A DNA stretch of 64,000 bases, from the NCBI GenBank assembly GCA_018398815.1, contig CM031601.1:33847975-33911974 (forward strand). Reading direction: 5' to 3'. The notes under the pieces were generated by a model. The model had not been told where the DNA came from, did no database searches, and worked only from the letters and a program-made list of their open reading frames with translations. Positions 36,907 through 49,221 of this stretch are shown here, piece after piece. The stretch comes from Conus ventricosus (taxonomy: Eukaryota; Mollusca; Gastropoda; Neogastropoda; Conidae). The translations under genes and the position numbers were made by a program. Position 1 is the stretch's first letter, and every line of letters begins with the position of its first letter.

Positions 36907-37069
36907 AGCACAGGCAAGAACAGAAAGACAGTGACACCTGTGAAAGGGCCAACAGAAGCCTGCACAGCAATCCAGTGAAAACCTGTCCATTATTCAATTC
37001 TGATAGCGAAGGGAATAAATCTTTGTATGGAAGAAAATTGTCTCTACCCCAGCTTGGTATTACCTACAT

Positions 37070-37560
37070 CATCACCTTCACCCCCTTGCTTGATACACCT
37101 GCATCATCACCTTCACCCTCTCTAACTAGCTTGACACCACCTGTATTATCACCTTCACCCCTAGCTTGACACCACCTGTATTATCTTCACCCCCTAGCTT
37201 GATACTACCTATATCATCACCTTCACCCCCTAGCTTGACACCACGTGTATTATCATCTTCACCCCTAGCTTGATACCACCTGCATCATCACCTTCACCCC
37301 TTGCTTGATACCACCTGTATCATCACCTTCACCCTCTCTAACTAGCTTGACACCACCTGTATTATCACCTTCACCCCCTAGCTTGACACCACATGTATTA
37401 TCACCTTCACCCCCTAGCTTGACACCACATGTATTACCATCTTCACCCCCTAGCTTGACACCACCTATATCATCACCTTCACCCCCTAGCTTGATACCAC
37501 CTGTATTAGCATCTTCACCCCCCCCCCCTCCCCTCCACCCCTAGCGTGATACCATCTGTA
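37070..37560. repeat. 36-nt minisatellite (TTGACACCACCTGTATTATC)
   Basis: About 13 units of CTAGCTTGACACCACCTGTA, TTATCACCTTCACCCC. The serine/proline-rich ORF over it is an artefact. Confidence 0.9.
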
Positions 37561-38344
37561 TGACTGAACATAATCTTCACCTTAAATTGATACCACTATA
37601 TCATCACCCTCATCCTAGTCACCTGTGTGACTATGATCATCACCTTCACCCCAGCTTGAGGATTAGCAGACCTCGTCATTGTGACAAGATTACTCAACTG
37701 AAATGGGCAGACTTATTTTGTACCATTAAACTCCAAGGGGTTTCCTGACAAAATGGTCTTCCAGGACACATGCTTATGGCAAATAGACTCTGGTCCAAAC
37801 AGCAGATACCCCTGCCTATCATTCACCTGCTTTCTCCCTTCCCTCCCACCCCACAACAGTGACACCAACCAGACACACACGGAATCTTCAGGCAGAAAGC
37901 ATTATGTGAAAATCTGACTGTCGTACTAAACAAAGCAGGGGTGTGCAAGGCAAAGCTTGAATACACAGCAATGTATGGTAGGCATGATGCAAGGGGTGGA
38001 AACTTCAAGGAGAATTTAAATGTAAAAAGAAAAAATCAATCTTTTCTGTGAGGAATCTGTTGCAAATGTCCTATCAGCTATCAACTCCTCTGGCAGTTTC
38101 TTTACCAAGTTAACTTGCTGGGGCATGAAGGATTTCAAACCAAACCATAAAGTAACCTGATTTAACATATGAACATAAGAGAAAACTTTGACATGCATAA
38201 CAAATGTTAAACAAATCCTTGACTACATGAAAAAAAATGTAAACACCACTGCAACATTTAGATTTTTACTTAAATCTCAACAGTGCTTGTTTGTGGGGAA
38301 AAAAAGTTACAAATGAAAAAGTACAGACCTTGGATGCAAATGCT
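37561..38344. other. Intron 4 unique sequence
   Basis: No exon, RNA or transposon was recognised. Confidence 0.45.
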
Positions 38345-39095
38345 TAGGAGTTAACCAAATTGAACTTGTTTACTGCTTAAGAGTTAACATTCTTTTTGCA
38401 CATATCAGAATACACTGAGGAGTTAACATTAGTTTTGTGCATACATGAATACATTTGGGAGTTAACATTAGTTTTGTGCATATAATATGAATACATCTGG
38501 GAGTCAACAGTTTTGTGCACATCAGATTACATTTAGAAGTTAACATTCATTTTGTGCATATGTGAGTACATCTGGGAGTTAGTTTTGTACATATCAGATT
38601 ACATTTAGAAGTTAACATTCATTTGTGCATATCTTCATACATTTGGGAGTTAATGGTTTTGTGCATATCAGAATACATTTAGGAGTTCACATTAGTTTTG
38701 TGCATGTCAGAATGCATTTAGTTCACATTAGTTTTGAGCAATTTTGGAGTTCACATTAGTTTTGTCCATATCAGAATACAGTTAGTTCACATTAGTTTTG
38801 TGTATATCAGATTACATTTAGAAGTTCACATTAGTTTTGTCCATATAAGAATACAGTTAGTTCACATTAGTTTTGTGTATATCAGATCACATTTAGGAGT
38901 TCACATTAGTTTTGTGCATATCAGATTACATTTGGGAGTTCACATTAGTTTTGTCCATATCAGAATACATTTAGTTCACATTAGTTTTGTGTAAATCAGA
39001 TTACATTTAGGAGTTCACATTAGGTTTGTACATATCAGAATACATTTAAGAGTTAATATTCATTTTGTGTGTATCAGAATACATTTGAGGTCCTC
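38345..39095. repeat. About 39-nt minisatellite (TTCACATTAGTTTTGTGCAT)
   Basis: About 18 units of GAGTTCACATTAGTTTTGTG, CATATCAGAATACATTTAG, with several truncated units. Confidence 0.92.
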
Positions 39096-39634
39096 CATAA
39101 AATGAAGCTTATGTCCAGCAGAATTCAAATGAGATTTTCAGAATGTACTCACAGACATTCACCAATGACATTGGCATCGAAATGTTAAAAAAAAAATAAT
39201 AAAAATTATAAATAATAGCTTCAAGTAAACAGGAGAGGGGAAGAGAAAAGGGAGGGGGGAGGAAGGTACAAGTAAGTGGACAAATGAACACCACAGGTGA
39301 AAGACAAGATAAAAACCAGATGAACAGCCAGAAAGGGCAGAGCAGGGCCATTTCATCTTGCTCACTGGAATCTTCCTGGCTAAGGCAAACCTCCTATGAA
39401 GATGATCTATTTACAGAAAAAAGGAAAAGAATAAATAGAAATCCTCTGCCTGTCATTCAATCTTCAATTCTCAATCCAATGACGTCAATCCCAATAGCGT
39501 TAATCGAAAAATCCATGCTATACTGTCATGAACAGGAACACTGAGGTAGGCATTACTGAGGTATCTCCCTTTTTAACTCAGTTCAAACAAACCAAATCAA
39601 ATCAAAAAACACATTTACTATCATAGGATCCTCA
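39096..39634. other. Intron 4 unique sequence
   Basis: No coding exon was recognised. Short ORFs on both strands lack known motifs. Confidence 0.45.
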
Positions 39635-40355
39635 CTTCTCAACCACTCTTCACAGTTCAACAACCAGACATAAATCATCAGACATATCCACTCTCACCCT
39701 ACCCTCACTTCTCAACCACTCTTTACAGTTTAACCTTACAGCACATCCACCACTCTTCACAACACAGACATCTCAAGTTACAGTCTTCATCCAAACCAGA
39801 CATTAACCTTACAGCACATCCACACACTCTTCACAACACAGACATCTCACAAGTTACAGTCTTCATCCAAACCAGACATTAACCTTACAGCACATCCACC
39901 ACTTTTCACAACACAGACATCTCACAAGTTACAGTCTTCATCCAAACCAGACATTAACCTTACAGCACATCCACCACTCTTCACAACACAGACATCTCAC
40001 AAGTTACAGTCTTCATCCAAACCAGACATTAACTTACAGCACATCCACACTTTCACACACAGACATCTCACAAGTTACAGTCTTCATCAAACAGACATTA
40101 ACTACAGCACATCACCATCTCACAAACAGACATCTCACAGTTACAGTCTTCATCCAAACCAGACATTAACCTTACTTACAGCACATCCACCACTTTTCAC
40201 AACACAGACATCTCACAAGTCACAGTCTTCATCCAAACCAGACATTAACCTTACTTACAGCACATCCACCACTCTTCACAACACAGACATCTTACAAGTT
40301 ACAGTCTTCATCCAAACCAGACATTAACCTTACAGCACATCCAGAGTCAACCCAG
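39635..40355. repeat. About 75-nt minisatellite with an indel-ridden patch
   Basis: About eight units of CTTACAGCACATCCACCACT, CTTCACAACACAGACATCTC, ACAAGTTACAGTCTTCATCC. At about 40030-40140 single bases are missing throughout adjacent units while the flanking units are clean, which looks like poor consensus. Confidence 0.9.
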
Positions 40356-40664
40356 CCTCACTCTTCAACAACATCTCAACAATAAAATCACGGCAGCATC
40401 AGGGCATCCTGTCTGTTCTTCACAAGCCGAGCGACTAATGAACTGGCACTAAATGCGTGTGGATATATATGCATACAAATAAATACACAGATAGGTAAAC
40501 AGACAGATATAGATGTGGATATATTGATGTACAGATAAAGATGTGGATATACTGATGAACAGATACTTCAGCCCAAACACACCCCTTTCTGACAAGGTGT
40601 ACGGACAAAACAGACATCATCCACTGCTTCAAATCCAGTGGCACAGGAGAACGAAACATACTTC

Positions 40665-41590
40665 AACGCTGTGCAGCAGTGACACAGAACGACCATACTT
40701 CAATGCTGTGCTGCAGTGACACACAACGACCCATACTTCAACGCAGTGCTGCAGTGACACACAACGACCCACACTTCAATGCTGTGCAGCAGTGACACAC
40801 AACAACCCATACTTCAACGCAGTGCTGCAGTGACACACAACGACCCATACTTCAACGCAGTGCTGCAGTGACACACAACGACCCATACTTCAATGCTGTG
40901 CAGCAGTGACACACAACGACCCATACTTCAACGCTGTGCAGCAGTGACACAGAACGACCCATACTTCAACGCTGTGCAGCAGTGACACACAACGACCCAT
41001 ACTTCAATGCTGTGCTGTAGTGACACATAATGACCCATACTTCAATGTTGTGCAGCAGTGACACAGAACGACCCATACTTCAACGCTGTGCAGCAGTGAC
41101 ACATAACGACCCATACTTCAATGCTGTGCAGCAGTGACACATAACACCCATACTTCAATGCTGTGCAGCAGTGACACACAACGACACATACTTCAACGCT
41201 GTGCAGCAGTGATACACAACGACCCATACTTCAATGCAGTGCTGCAGTGACACAGAACGACCCATACTTCAATGCAGTGCTGCAGTGACACAGAACGACC
41301 CATACTTCAATGCTGTGCTGCAGTGACACATAACGACCCATACTTCAACGCAGTTTTGCAGTGGCACACAACGACCCATACTTCAACGCAGTTTTGCAGT
41401 GACACACAACGACCCATACTTCAATGCAGTGCTGCAGTGACACATAACGACCCTTCCTTCAACGCAGTGCTGCAGTCACACACACACAGAACCACCCATA
41501 CTTCAACGTTGTGTTGCAGTGATACAGAACAACCCATACTTCAACGCTGTGCAACAGAGACAGCACAACCCATACTTCAACACTGTGCAG
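40665..41590. repeat. 38-nt minisatellite (ACGACCCATACTTCAATGCT)
   Basis: About 24 units of GACACACAACGACCCATACT, TCAATGCTGTGCAGCAGT. Confidence 0.94.
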
Positions 41591-41859
41591 AAAGGCTGAG
41601 CAGTGAGGGCCAGGCCTGGCTCCCTGTGAGGAAACATCCTACCCTGATAAACATCCTACCCTGATAAACATCCTACCCTGACAAAGTCATACCCTGACAA
41701 ATGACAAGTGTCTCACCAAACCACCTATCAACCTTCAGTGAGCTACATCCCGGCATAAGTACTTGTATCCCATGAAATGCCCTGTTATCTTTAAGAGTAC
41801 ACAATGCCCTTACGCAAGATCTTTTGTCCTACAAAATGTCCTGTTTTCTAATGACAGCC

Positions 41860-42880
41860 GTGTGCAGTGCCAAGCATATTCTCTAGGATAGCAAACCAAA
41901 CCCTTGCTAAAGACAGTACCTTGTGCAGAGCCCAGTATATTATCGATGATAGCAAATCAAACCATACCTTGCTAAAGACAGTATCTTGCGCAGTGCCCAG
42001 CGTATTCTCTATGATAGAAAACCATACTCTTGCTAAAGACCGAGTATCTTGTGCAGTGCCCAGTATATTCTCTAGGATAGCAAACCATACCCTTGCTAAA
42101 GACACAGTATCTTGTGCAGTGCCCAGTATATTCTCTATGATAGAAAACTATACCCTTGCTAAAGACAGTATCTTGTGCAGTGCCCACTATATTCTCTATG
42201 ATACTAAACCATGCCCTTGCTAAAGACAGTATCTTTTGCAATGCCCAGTATATTCTCTATAACAAATCATACCCTAGCTAAAGACAGTATCTTGTGCAGT
42301 GCCCAGTATATTCTCTAGGATAGTAAACCATACCCTTGCTAAGGACAGTATCTTTTGCAATGCCCAGCATATTCTCTATGATAGCAAACCATACCCTTGC
42401 TAAAGACAGTATCTTGTGCAGTGCCCAGTATATTCTCTATGGCAGCAAACCATACCCTTGCTAAAGACAGTATCTTGTGCAGTGCCCAGCTTACTCTCTC
42501 TGATAGTAAACCATACCCTTGTTAAAGACAGTATCTTGTGCAACGCCCAGCGTATTCTCTATAATAGTAAACCACACCCTTGCTAAAGACAGAGTACCTT
42601 GTGCAGTGCCCAGTATATTCTCTATGATAAAAAATCATACCCTAGCTAAAGACAGAGTATCTTGTGCAGTGCCCAGCTTATTCTCTATGATAGAAAACCA
42701 TACCCTTGCTAAAGACAGTATCTTGTGAAGTGCCCAGTATATTCTCTATGATAGTAAACCACACTCTTGCTAAAGACAGTATCTTGTGTAGTGCCCAGTC
42801 TATGATAGCAAACCATACCCTTGCTAAGTGCAGTACCCAGTATATTTTCCATAATAGCAAACCACACCCCTGCAAAAGGT
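41860..42880. repeat. About 60-nt minisatellite (CTTGTGCAGTGCCCAGTATA)
   Basis: About 17 units of CTTGTGCAGTGCCCAGTATA, TTCTCTATGATAGAAAACCA, TACCCTTGCTAAAGACAGTA. Flanking ORFs are repeat translations. Confidence 0.94.
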
Positions 42881-43858
42881 CAAGCTTTGACCTGTGCAGT
42901 GCACAAATAGCCAGTGAAAACAAACCTTCCCTTGACCGATGATATGGCCTGATATTGCTCTGGCAAATGTTTCCTTTCAATAAAATCAATTGCCCGTAGG
43001 ACTCACAACCAGTTTTGACCCATAGCAACTCCACCCCTCAACAGATGAAAGTAAAACAACTGTGTTGTAAAGTTACACCAGTCCTCAGTCCTGCTTCACA
43101 GTGGGAGTAGTACATGTGCAAACAGTCCTCAATCCTGGTTCACAGTGGGTGTAGTACATGTGCGAACAGTCCTCAATCCTAGTTCACAGTGGGTGTAGTA
43201 CATGTGCAAACACTCCTTCCTTAATCCTGGTTCATGGTGTAGTGTATGTGCAAACAGGTGATGGATCAGGATGGAAGGATGGGGAAGGGAGGGGGAAAGG
43301 TGGGAGGAGAAGGGGGAAACATGGTAGGGAGACGTGAGTCCAAGATGGGGACATCCACACTGACTGGTAGGTCTTTTCCTCTCTTCCCAACATGTTATCT
43401 TCAACAATTTGAAGTGGGTGCAATGAGTAAATCTGTCAGTATTTTGTTTTTAAATATACCTAAGCTCAGCATGAATCAGCAATACACAAGTATCTGAATT
43501 ACAGACTGTGACCTAGTTGTACTGGTATCTTCTGCACCACAGCCTCAGTGGTCTGATGTGAAGATGATAACGTACCATGCAGGACCAAACCTATTCCATG
43601 AAGTCTGCCTGGCAAGGTCAAACAACAGCTCTGTGACACAGGGAATTTCATTCCATGGAAACGCAACCTTTACAGCTTACCTTCTTCCCTACCTGGGGGG
43701 GCAGAAAGGGAACAGGGAAATATCAAACCTGAGACAAATTATTCTCTTCACAGACCAAAAATCTTCAACCTTCTTTTTGAGAATACCAATCACTTCAAGG
43801 AACAGGATGCTGTCAAAGACCAACATATCTGGACAGTGGTGTGGGAGGTTCGAATCAC
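42881..43858. other. Intron sequence between exons 4b and 5a
   Basis: About four copies of CAGTCCTCAATCCTGGTTCA, CAGTGGGTGTAGTACATGTG lie at 43080-43250. The remainder is unique, with no recognised exon other than 4b at its right edge. Confidence 0.5.
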
Positions 43859-43953
43859 CTGCTGCCCCTGGCCAGTAATGTAGGCAGGCCAGCTGCAGGA
43901 AAACAGCATGAGTCGTCCTGTGGCGTTCAGGAAGGACTCCATTACAGGATAGC
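43859..43953 (-). CDS. GLA/NAGA: GH27 gene exon 4b (NAGA-type specificity loop)
   Basis: 95 nt, entering in phase 1 (GTCCCAAG/GC TAT) and leaving in phase 0 (CAG/GTGATT), exactly as exon 4a does. It encodes (G)[20 protein letters not shown], then [19 protein letters not shown] is the wording of alpha-N-acetylgalactosaminidase. The Ser and Ala align with Ser188 and Ala191 of human NAGA, which contact the N-acetyl group. The N-glycosylation site NATG matches the conserved site of the family. It shares 19 of 32 residues with exon 4a. The AAG acceptor is unusual and weaker than that of 4a. A 38-nt array starts about 20 bases upstream of the acceptor. Confidence 0.93.
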
Positions 43954-43974
43954 CTTGGGACCCACAGCACAGGA

Positions 43975-45375
43975 CAAGGCACCACATCACATCATCCATC
44001 ACATCACATCATCCACATCATCACATTATCCACATTACATCATCGTCCACATCACACCACAACATTCACACATCATCCACCGCATCACATCATCCACCAC
44101 ATCACATCATCACCACCACATACAACAGTCCCATCACAAGACGCCACATCATCCACATCAAAGACAGTCCACCACAGAATTCACATCACAGTCAATCACA
44201 GGACACCACATCATCCACATCAAAGACAGTCCACTCCAGGACACCACATCAAGGACAGTCCATCACAGGACACCACATCATCCTCATCAAAGACAGTCCA
44301 CCACAGGACACCACATCAAAGACAGTCCATCACAGGACACCACATCAAAGACAGTCCACCACAGGACACCACATCATCCTCATCAAAGACAGTCCACCAC
44401 ATCATCCACATCAAAGGCAGTCCACCACAGGACACCACATCATCCACATCAAAGACAGTAGTCCACCACAGGACACCACATCATCCACATCAAAGGCAGT
44501 CCACCACAGGACACCACATCATCCACATCAAAGACAGTCACCACATCATCCACATCAAAGGCAGTCCACCACAAGACACCACATCAAAGACAGTCCACCA
44601 CAGGACACCACATCAAAGACAGTCCACCACAGGACACCACATCAAAGACAGTCCATAACAGGACATCACATCATCCACATCAAAGACAGTCCACCACAGT
44701 CCACCACATCATCCACATCAAGAGTCCATAACAGGACATCACATCATCCACATCAAAAACAGTCCACCACAGGACACCACATCAAAGACAGTCCACAACA
44801 GGACACCACATCACCCACATCAAAGACAGTCCACCACAGGACACCACATCATCCTCATCAAAAACAGTCCCACAGCACCACTCAAAGACAGTCCACCACA
44901 GGACACCACATCATCCACATCAAAGACAGTCCACCACAGGACACCACATCATCCACATCAAAAACAGTCCACCACAGGACACCACATCAAAGACAGTCCA
45001 CCACAGGACACCACATCATCGACAGTCCACCACAGGACACCACATCAAAGACAGTCCACCAAGGACACCACATCATCCTCATCAAGACAGTCCACCACAT
45101 CATCCTCATCAAAGACAGTCCACCACAGGACACCACATCAAGGACAGTCCATCACAGGACACCACATCATCCTCATCAAAGACAGTCCACCACAGGACAC
45201 TACATCATCCTCATCAAAGACAGTCCACCACAGGACACCACATCATCCTCATCAAAGACAGTCCATCACAGGACACCACATCATCCTCATCAAAGACAGT
45301 CCACCACAGGACACCACATCATCCTCATCAAAGACAGTCCATCACAGGACACCACATCATCCACATCAAAGACAG
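43975..45375. repeat. About 38-nt minisatellite between exons 4a and 4b
   Basis: About 38 units of AAAGACAGTCCACCACAGGA, CACCACATCATCCACATC, with 26-nt units lacking the ATCATCCAC part. The array begins beside the exon 4b acceptor and fills most of the intron between the two exon-4 copies. The plus-strand His-rich ORF is an artefact. Confidence 0.93.
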
Positions 45376-45766
45376 TCTAGTCAACCCAGGGCTGTGAGCA
45401 CAGGTCTTAACCCCTGCCTCCACTCACTTGCTCAGAGCAGGAGACTGGCAATGGCTGCTGGTGGCAGACTGGATGATTTTTTATGTGTAAGATAAAGATG
45501 ACGAAATCACAGACGTACAATCACCTGATGCAGTCACCTAGACAGTTAACAGTTTCCTCTTCAGCATTCCATTCGGCCCCACCTCTCCCCCCTGCACACA
45601 GGCTTGTAGACACACAACACCCACACACTGTTCTACCACTGTGTTTCAGGACAGTGGGTTCTGTGTGTGAGTCAGGGTGTGCATGTGTAGGTGCAGAGGA
45701 TGTTGGAGCACTTTGTGTGGGTACAGGATGCCCTGATACTGCCTCAGTGTAGCTAAACAATACAAC
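45376..45766. other. Short unique intron sequence next to the exon 4a donor
   Basis: Contains TGTGTGAG/GTGTAG-rich simple sequence. No further exon was recognised. Confidence 0.45.
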
Positions 45767-45861
45767 CTTGACTCCATGCACGTGTTCATAGAGCGGCCAT
45801 TCACACGAGAACAACATGGGGTGGCCCGTCTTGTTGAGAAAAGACTGCATGATGGGATAGC
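45767..45861 (-). CDS. GLA/NAGA: GH27 gene exon 4a (GLA-type specificity loop)
   Basis: 95 nt (human GLA: 92), entering in phase 1 (TTGTCACAG/GC TAT) and leaving in phase 0 (CAAG/GTTGTA), the same positions as human exon 4. It encodes (G)YPIMQSFLNKTGHPMLFSCE, then WPLYEHVHGVK. FSCEWPLY matches alpha-galactosidase A. Its Glu and Leu align with Glu203 and Leu206, which set galactose specificity in the human enzyme. The N-glycosylation site NKTG is conserved. It is the first of the two exon-4 copies in transcription order. The donor is weak at +3/+4 (GTTG). Confidence 0.96.
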
Positions 45862-46074
45862 CTGTGACAACAAACCTTTACAGCACTTTCACCTTTTACA
45901 GGTCACAACAACACAGGCAATTCATGGCACTTCATATTGCTTCCTTCTGCCACATGTGCCAGAGACAATAAAGTCAACTAACAAGAAAATAAAGATTTCA
46001 TGGAACAATATCAGTGCTCAGCTTTATGATTCCGACGCATTTACTATAAATATGACAAAACTGCCAAACCTTGC

Positions 46075-46122
<48 letters not shown>

Positions 46123-46322
46123 TTACACAGACGTCTGAACACACTATCAGTATCACTTCCTTACAGATGTGAGATTTTACTAACAGAAAAAGAAGACATC
46201 AGAGCATAACACCACAAGAATCCATTTGTCACTGAGTAAGGGTCATATCCTTACATCCAATTAGTAATGCAATTACAAATATACTACATATAAAACATGC
46301 CCCAAACAGCCGTTGTTTATCA
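45862..46322. other. Intron 3 sequence with an (AC)n microsatellite
   Basis: An AC run at about 46084-46120. Otherwise unique, with no exon recognised. Confidence 0.5.
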
Positions 46323-46395
46323 ATGTCCATATTCTGGGCATCCCAATTACAACTGTCAAAAGCCAGTGATATTGAAATCCTTTCATCGTGAATGC
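46323..46395 (-). pseudogene. Decayed copy of the 3' end of GH27 exon 3
   Basis: Read on the minus strand this gives ERISISLAFDSCNWDAQNMDI and then ATTG. It aligns without gaps to the end of exon 3 ([21 protein letters not shown], then ATTG), with about 10 of 21 residues identical. The donor has changed from G/GTAAGT to G/ATAAAC. The catalytic FD is kept, but the preceding lysine is Ala and the following Gly is Ser. No 5' half was found. A second copy of the donor neighbourhood (GCATATTAGTAAGTCAGGAA) lies at about 46405-46425. Chance similarity is unlikely but not excluded. Confidence 0.6.
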
Positions 46396-46609
46396 ATTAT
46401 AAATATTCCTGACTTACTAATATGCTTCTTCAAAGGGTCTCTGGCAGCAAGCTAGAACACTGAGCTTCAACACATCAAATACACATAACATGCATGAATA
46501 AAAGTTACCAATATCACAGTCAAACAATATGATACTATCACAGTCAAGCAATAGGATTGTTATTGTGATTATGTTAACTTGTTAAGAGGAACGTATGACC
46601 CTGACTTAC

Positions 46610-46784
46610 CAATATGCATGTCCTTGGCATCCGAGTTACAGCCATCGAATTTCAACATGTCCACATCCCACTCAGCAAACGTCTTGGCATCCAGTTCCAT
46701 GTAGAACTCTGACCCCGGGAACTTGGCACACGTCTCCGATCCAAAGTCTTCATAGATTCCCAGCTTCAGACCCCGTGCATGCAT
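46610..46784 (-). CDS. GLA/NAGA: GH27 gene exon 3 (catalytic nucleophile)
   Basis: 175 nt (human 178), phase 0 at the acceptor (CATACTCAG/ATG) and phase 1 at the donor (ATTG/GTAAGT). It encodes [20 protein letters not shown], then [20 protein letters not shown] and [42 protein letters not shown] are diagnostic of GH27. The Asp of KFDGC aligns with the nucleophile Asp170 of human GLA, and the cysteines in ETCA and DGC correspond to the Cys142-Cys172 disulfide. The minisatellite of intron 2 abuts the acceptor directly. Confidence 0.97.
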
Positions 46785-48152
46785 CTGAGTATGGGTATTG
46801 TTGTGTTTTACACTGTTGATGTGGACAAATCCCCATGCAAACACTTGCAACTGTGTTTATGGGTTGTTGTTGTGTTTTACACTGTTGATGTGGATAAATC
46901 CCCATGCAAACACTTGCAACTGTGTTTATGGGTTGTTGTTGTGTTTTACACTGTTGATGTGGACAAATCCCCATGCAAACACTTGCAACTGTGTTTATGG
47001 GTTGTTGTTGTGTTTTACACTGTTGATGTGGACAACCCCCCATGGAAACACTTGCAACTATGGTATAGGTTGTTGTTGTGTTTTACACTGTTGACCTGTC
47101 AAATCCTAATCTGTGGGTATGGGTACTGTTATGTTTGCTGACCTGCCAAATCCTAATCTGTGGGTATGGGTACTGTTGTTTTACACTGTTGACCTGTCAT
47201 ATCCCAATCTGTGGTTATGGGTACTGCTGTGTTTTACACTGTTGACCTGTCCAATCCCAATCTGTGGTTATGGGTGTGTTGTGTTTACACTGTTGACCTG
47301 TCCAATCCCAATCTGTAGGTGTGGGTACTGTTGTGTTTTAAACTGTTGACCTGTCATATCCCAATCTGTGGTTATGGGTGCTGTTGTGTTTTACACTGTT
47401 GCCCTGTCCAATCCCAATCTGTAGGTGTGGGTACTGTTGTGTTTTACACTGTTGATGTGTCGAATCCCAATCTGCAGGTGTGGGTTCTGCCGTGTTTTAC
47501 ACTATTGACATGTCAAATCCTAATCTATAGGTGTATGTACTGTTGTGTTTTACACTGTTGACCTGTCAAATCCCAATCTGTAGGTGTGGGTACTGCTGTG
47601 TTTTACACTGTTGACCTGTCAAATTCCAATCTGTGGGTATGGGTACCGCTGTGTTTTACACCCATGGGTACTAATGCGTTTTACACTGTTGATCTGTCAA
47701 ATCCCAATCTGTAGGTGTGGGTACTGTTGTGTTTTACACTGTTGACATGTCAAATCCTAATCTGTGGGTATGGGTACTGTTGTGTTTTACACTGTTGACC
47801 TGTCAAATCCCAATCTGTGGGTGTGGGTACTGTTGCGTTTTACACTGTTGACATGTCAAATCCTAATCTGTGAGTGTGGGTACTGTTGTGTTTTACACTG
47901 TTGATGTGTCGAATCCCAATCTGTAGGTGTGGGTTTTGCTGTGTTTTACACTATTGACATGTCAAATCCTAATCTATAGGTGTATGTACTGTTGTGTTTT
48001 ACACTGTTGACATGTCAAATCCCAATCTGTGGGTATGGGTACTGTTGCGGTTTACACTGCTGACATGTCAAATTCCAATCTGTGAGTATGGGTACCGCTG
48101 TGTTTTACACCCTAGACCTGTCAAATCCCGATGCAAACACCTGGCAACTGTG
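46785..48152. repeat. Two-part minisatellite (69 nt then 53 nt) abutting the exon 3 acceptor
   Basis: 46795-47060 has four units of about 69 nt (ACACTGTTGATGTGGACAAA, TCCCCATGCAAACACTTGCA). 47080-48130 has about 19 units of about 53 nt (GACCTGTCAAATCCCAATCT, GTGGGTATGGGTACTGTTGT). In the gene sense units contain ACAACAGTACCCATAACCACAG, comparable to the true acceptor ACAATACCCATACTCAG. The array's decayed end continues at 49224-49310 beyond an inserted element. Confidence 0.92.
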
Positions 48153-48154
48153 TA

Positions 48155-49221
48155 CCGTAAAGTTCGGACTATAAGCCGCGACTTTTTTCCCCAGCTTTAA
48201 ACCCTGCGGCTTAAACAACGATGCGGCTTATTTGCGGATTTTTCCGATTTCAGAAGCATCACACCCTCGTCTATTCTTAGCTTCTCTGTAACTCACCATA
48301 TCGTGTTTACTGTTCATGAATTTTTATTATGCTTTTAACTACGATTTTCTGTGTAATCGTGTAATGGAATCAGTAACCCGTTCAGAAATACGGGAATCGA
48401 CATGAGTAAAGCCCATTACGATATCTTTTTTCATCAGTTTGTCTTCTACAAAAATACGATCGCTTCGAACGGCGCAATGTGTTGGCCGTTTCCGACCTGT
48501 TTACTCTTGACTAACACTAGCTGAATTACGAACAAAATAACTAAGCACTGGCACGGTGTTAAGCGAAATAAAACAATCGAATCGTTTCATTAATGTTCTG
48601 GTTTGTTATTATATGCGTTATCTTACCAAGTGCGTTTGCAATTCAAAAACGATTAGCGCATTCAACTCGGTTATTGTCAGACCTTGGCTTCGATCCGCCA
48701 TTGTTGAAATCGTGGACAGGGAGTGAAGGTTTGCATTTGATACCTTCGCTTTGACTGGCTTGCGCTTTCGAGTACTCAACCAATCGCTTAGCTTGATACA
48801 CCAATGAATGCAGGAGAGAACTGCCTTTCTAGCGTTTGGTTGTTTTTTTTCAGTATTTTTTTTAAAGCAATGATGTTGGAAAGACACTTGTAAGAAGCCT
48901 CATAAAAACTTCGATTCTAATTGATTTAAAACACATCGTACTGAAAAAAAAAAAAAAAAAGACTGAAAGCTGGAAACATGCTCTTGTATTCTGACCTATT
49001 TAAACGCCACTGAATGCAGTGAACACATTGTATGTGATGATTTTCGACACTATGTAAACTCAACGCTCGGCCAGCTGCCGCATGCGGCACATCGGACTGT
49101 GTTGTATATATCTGCGGCTTATAAACCGGTGCGGCTTATTTGTGAAAAAAGTTCAGATTTTTTTTTAAAATTAGTGGGTGCGGCTTATATACAGGTGCGC
49201 TCAATAGACCGAACTTTACGG
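48155..49221. mobile_element. TA-flanked non-autonomous DNA transposon with GCGGCTTAT subterminal repeats
   Basis: A 1067-bp insertion in the exon-3-side minisatellite. Inverted ends are CCGTAAAGTTCGG at 48155 and CCGAACTTTACGG ending at 49221, flanked by TA on both sides. Both subterminal regions carry repeated (T)GCGGCTTAT words (left GCGGCTTAAACAACGATGCG, right TCTGCGGCTTATAAACCGG). The middle is AT-rich. The single 89-codon minus ORF (48618-48887) shows no transposase motif. The TA target suggests the Tc1/mariner/pogo group, but superfamily assignment is inference. Confidence 0.85.

Noticed and set aside
48618..48887. 89-codon minus ORF inside the TA-flanked element as a transposase
   Set aside because: Too short and lacks any DDE-type motif. 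Kept only as an observation on the element.
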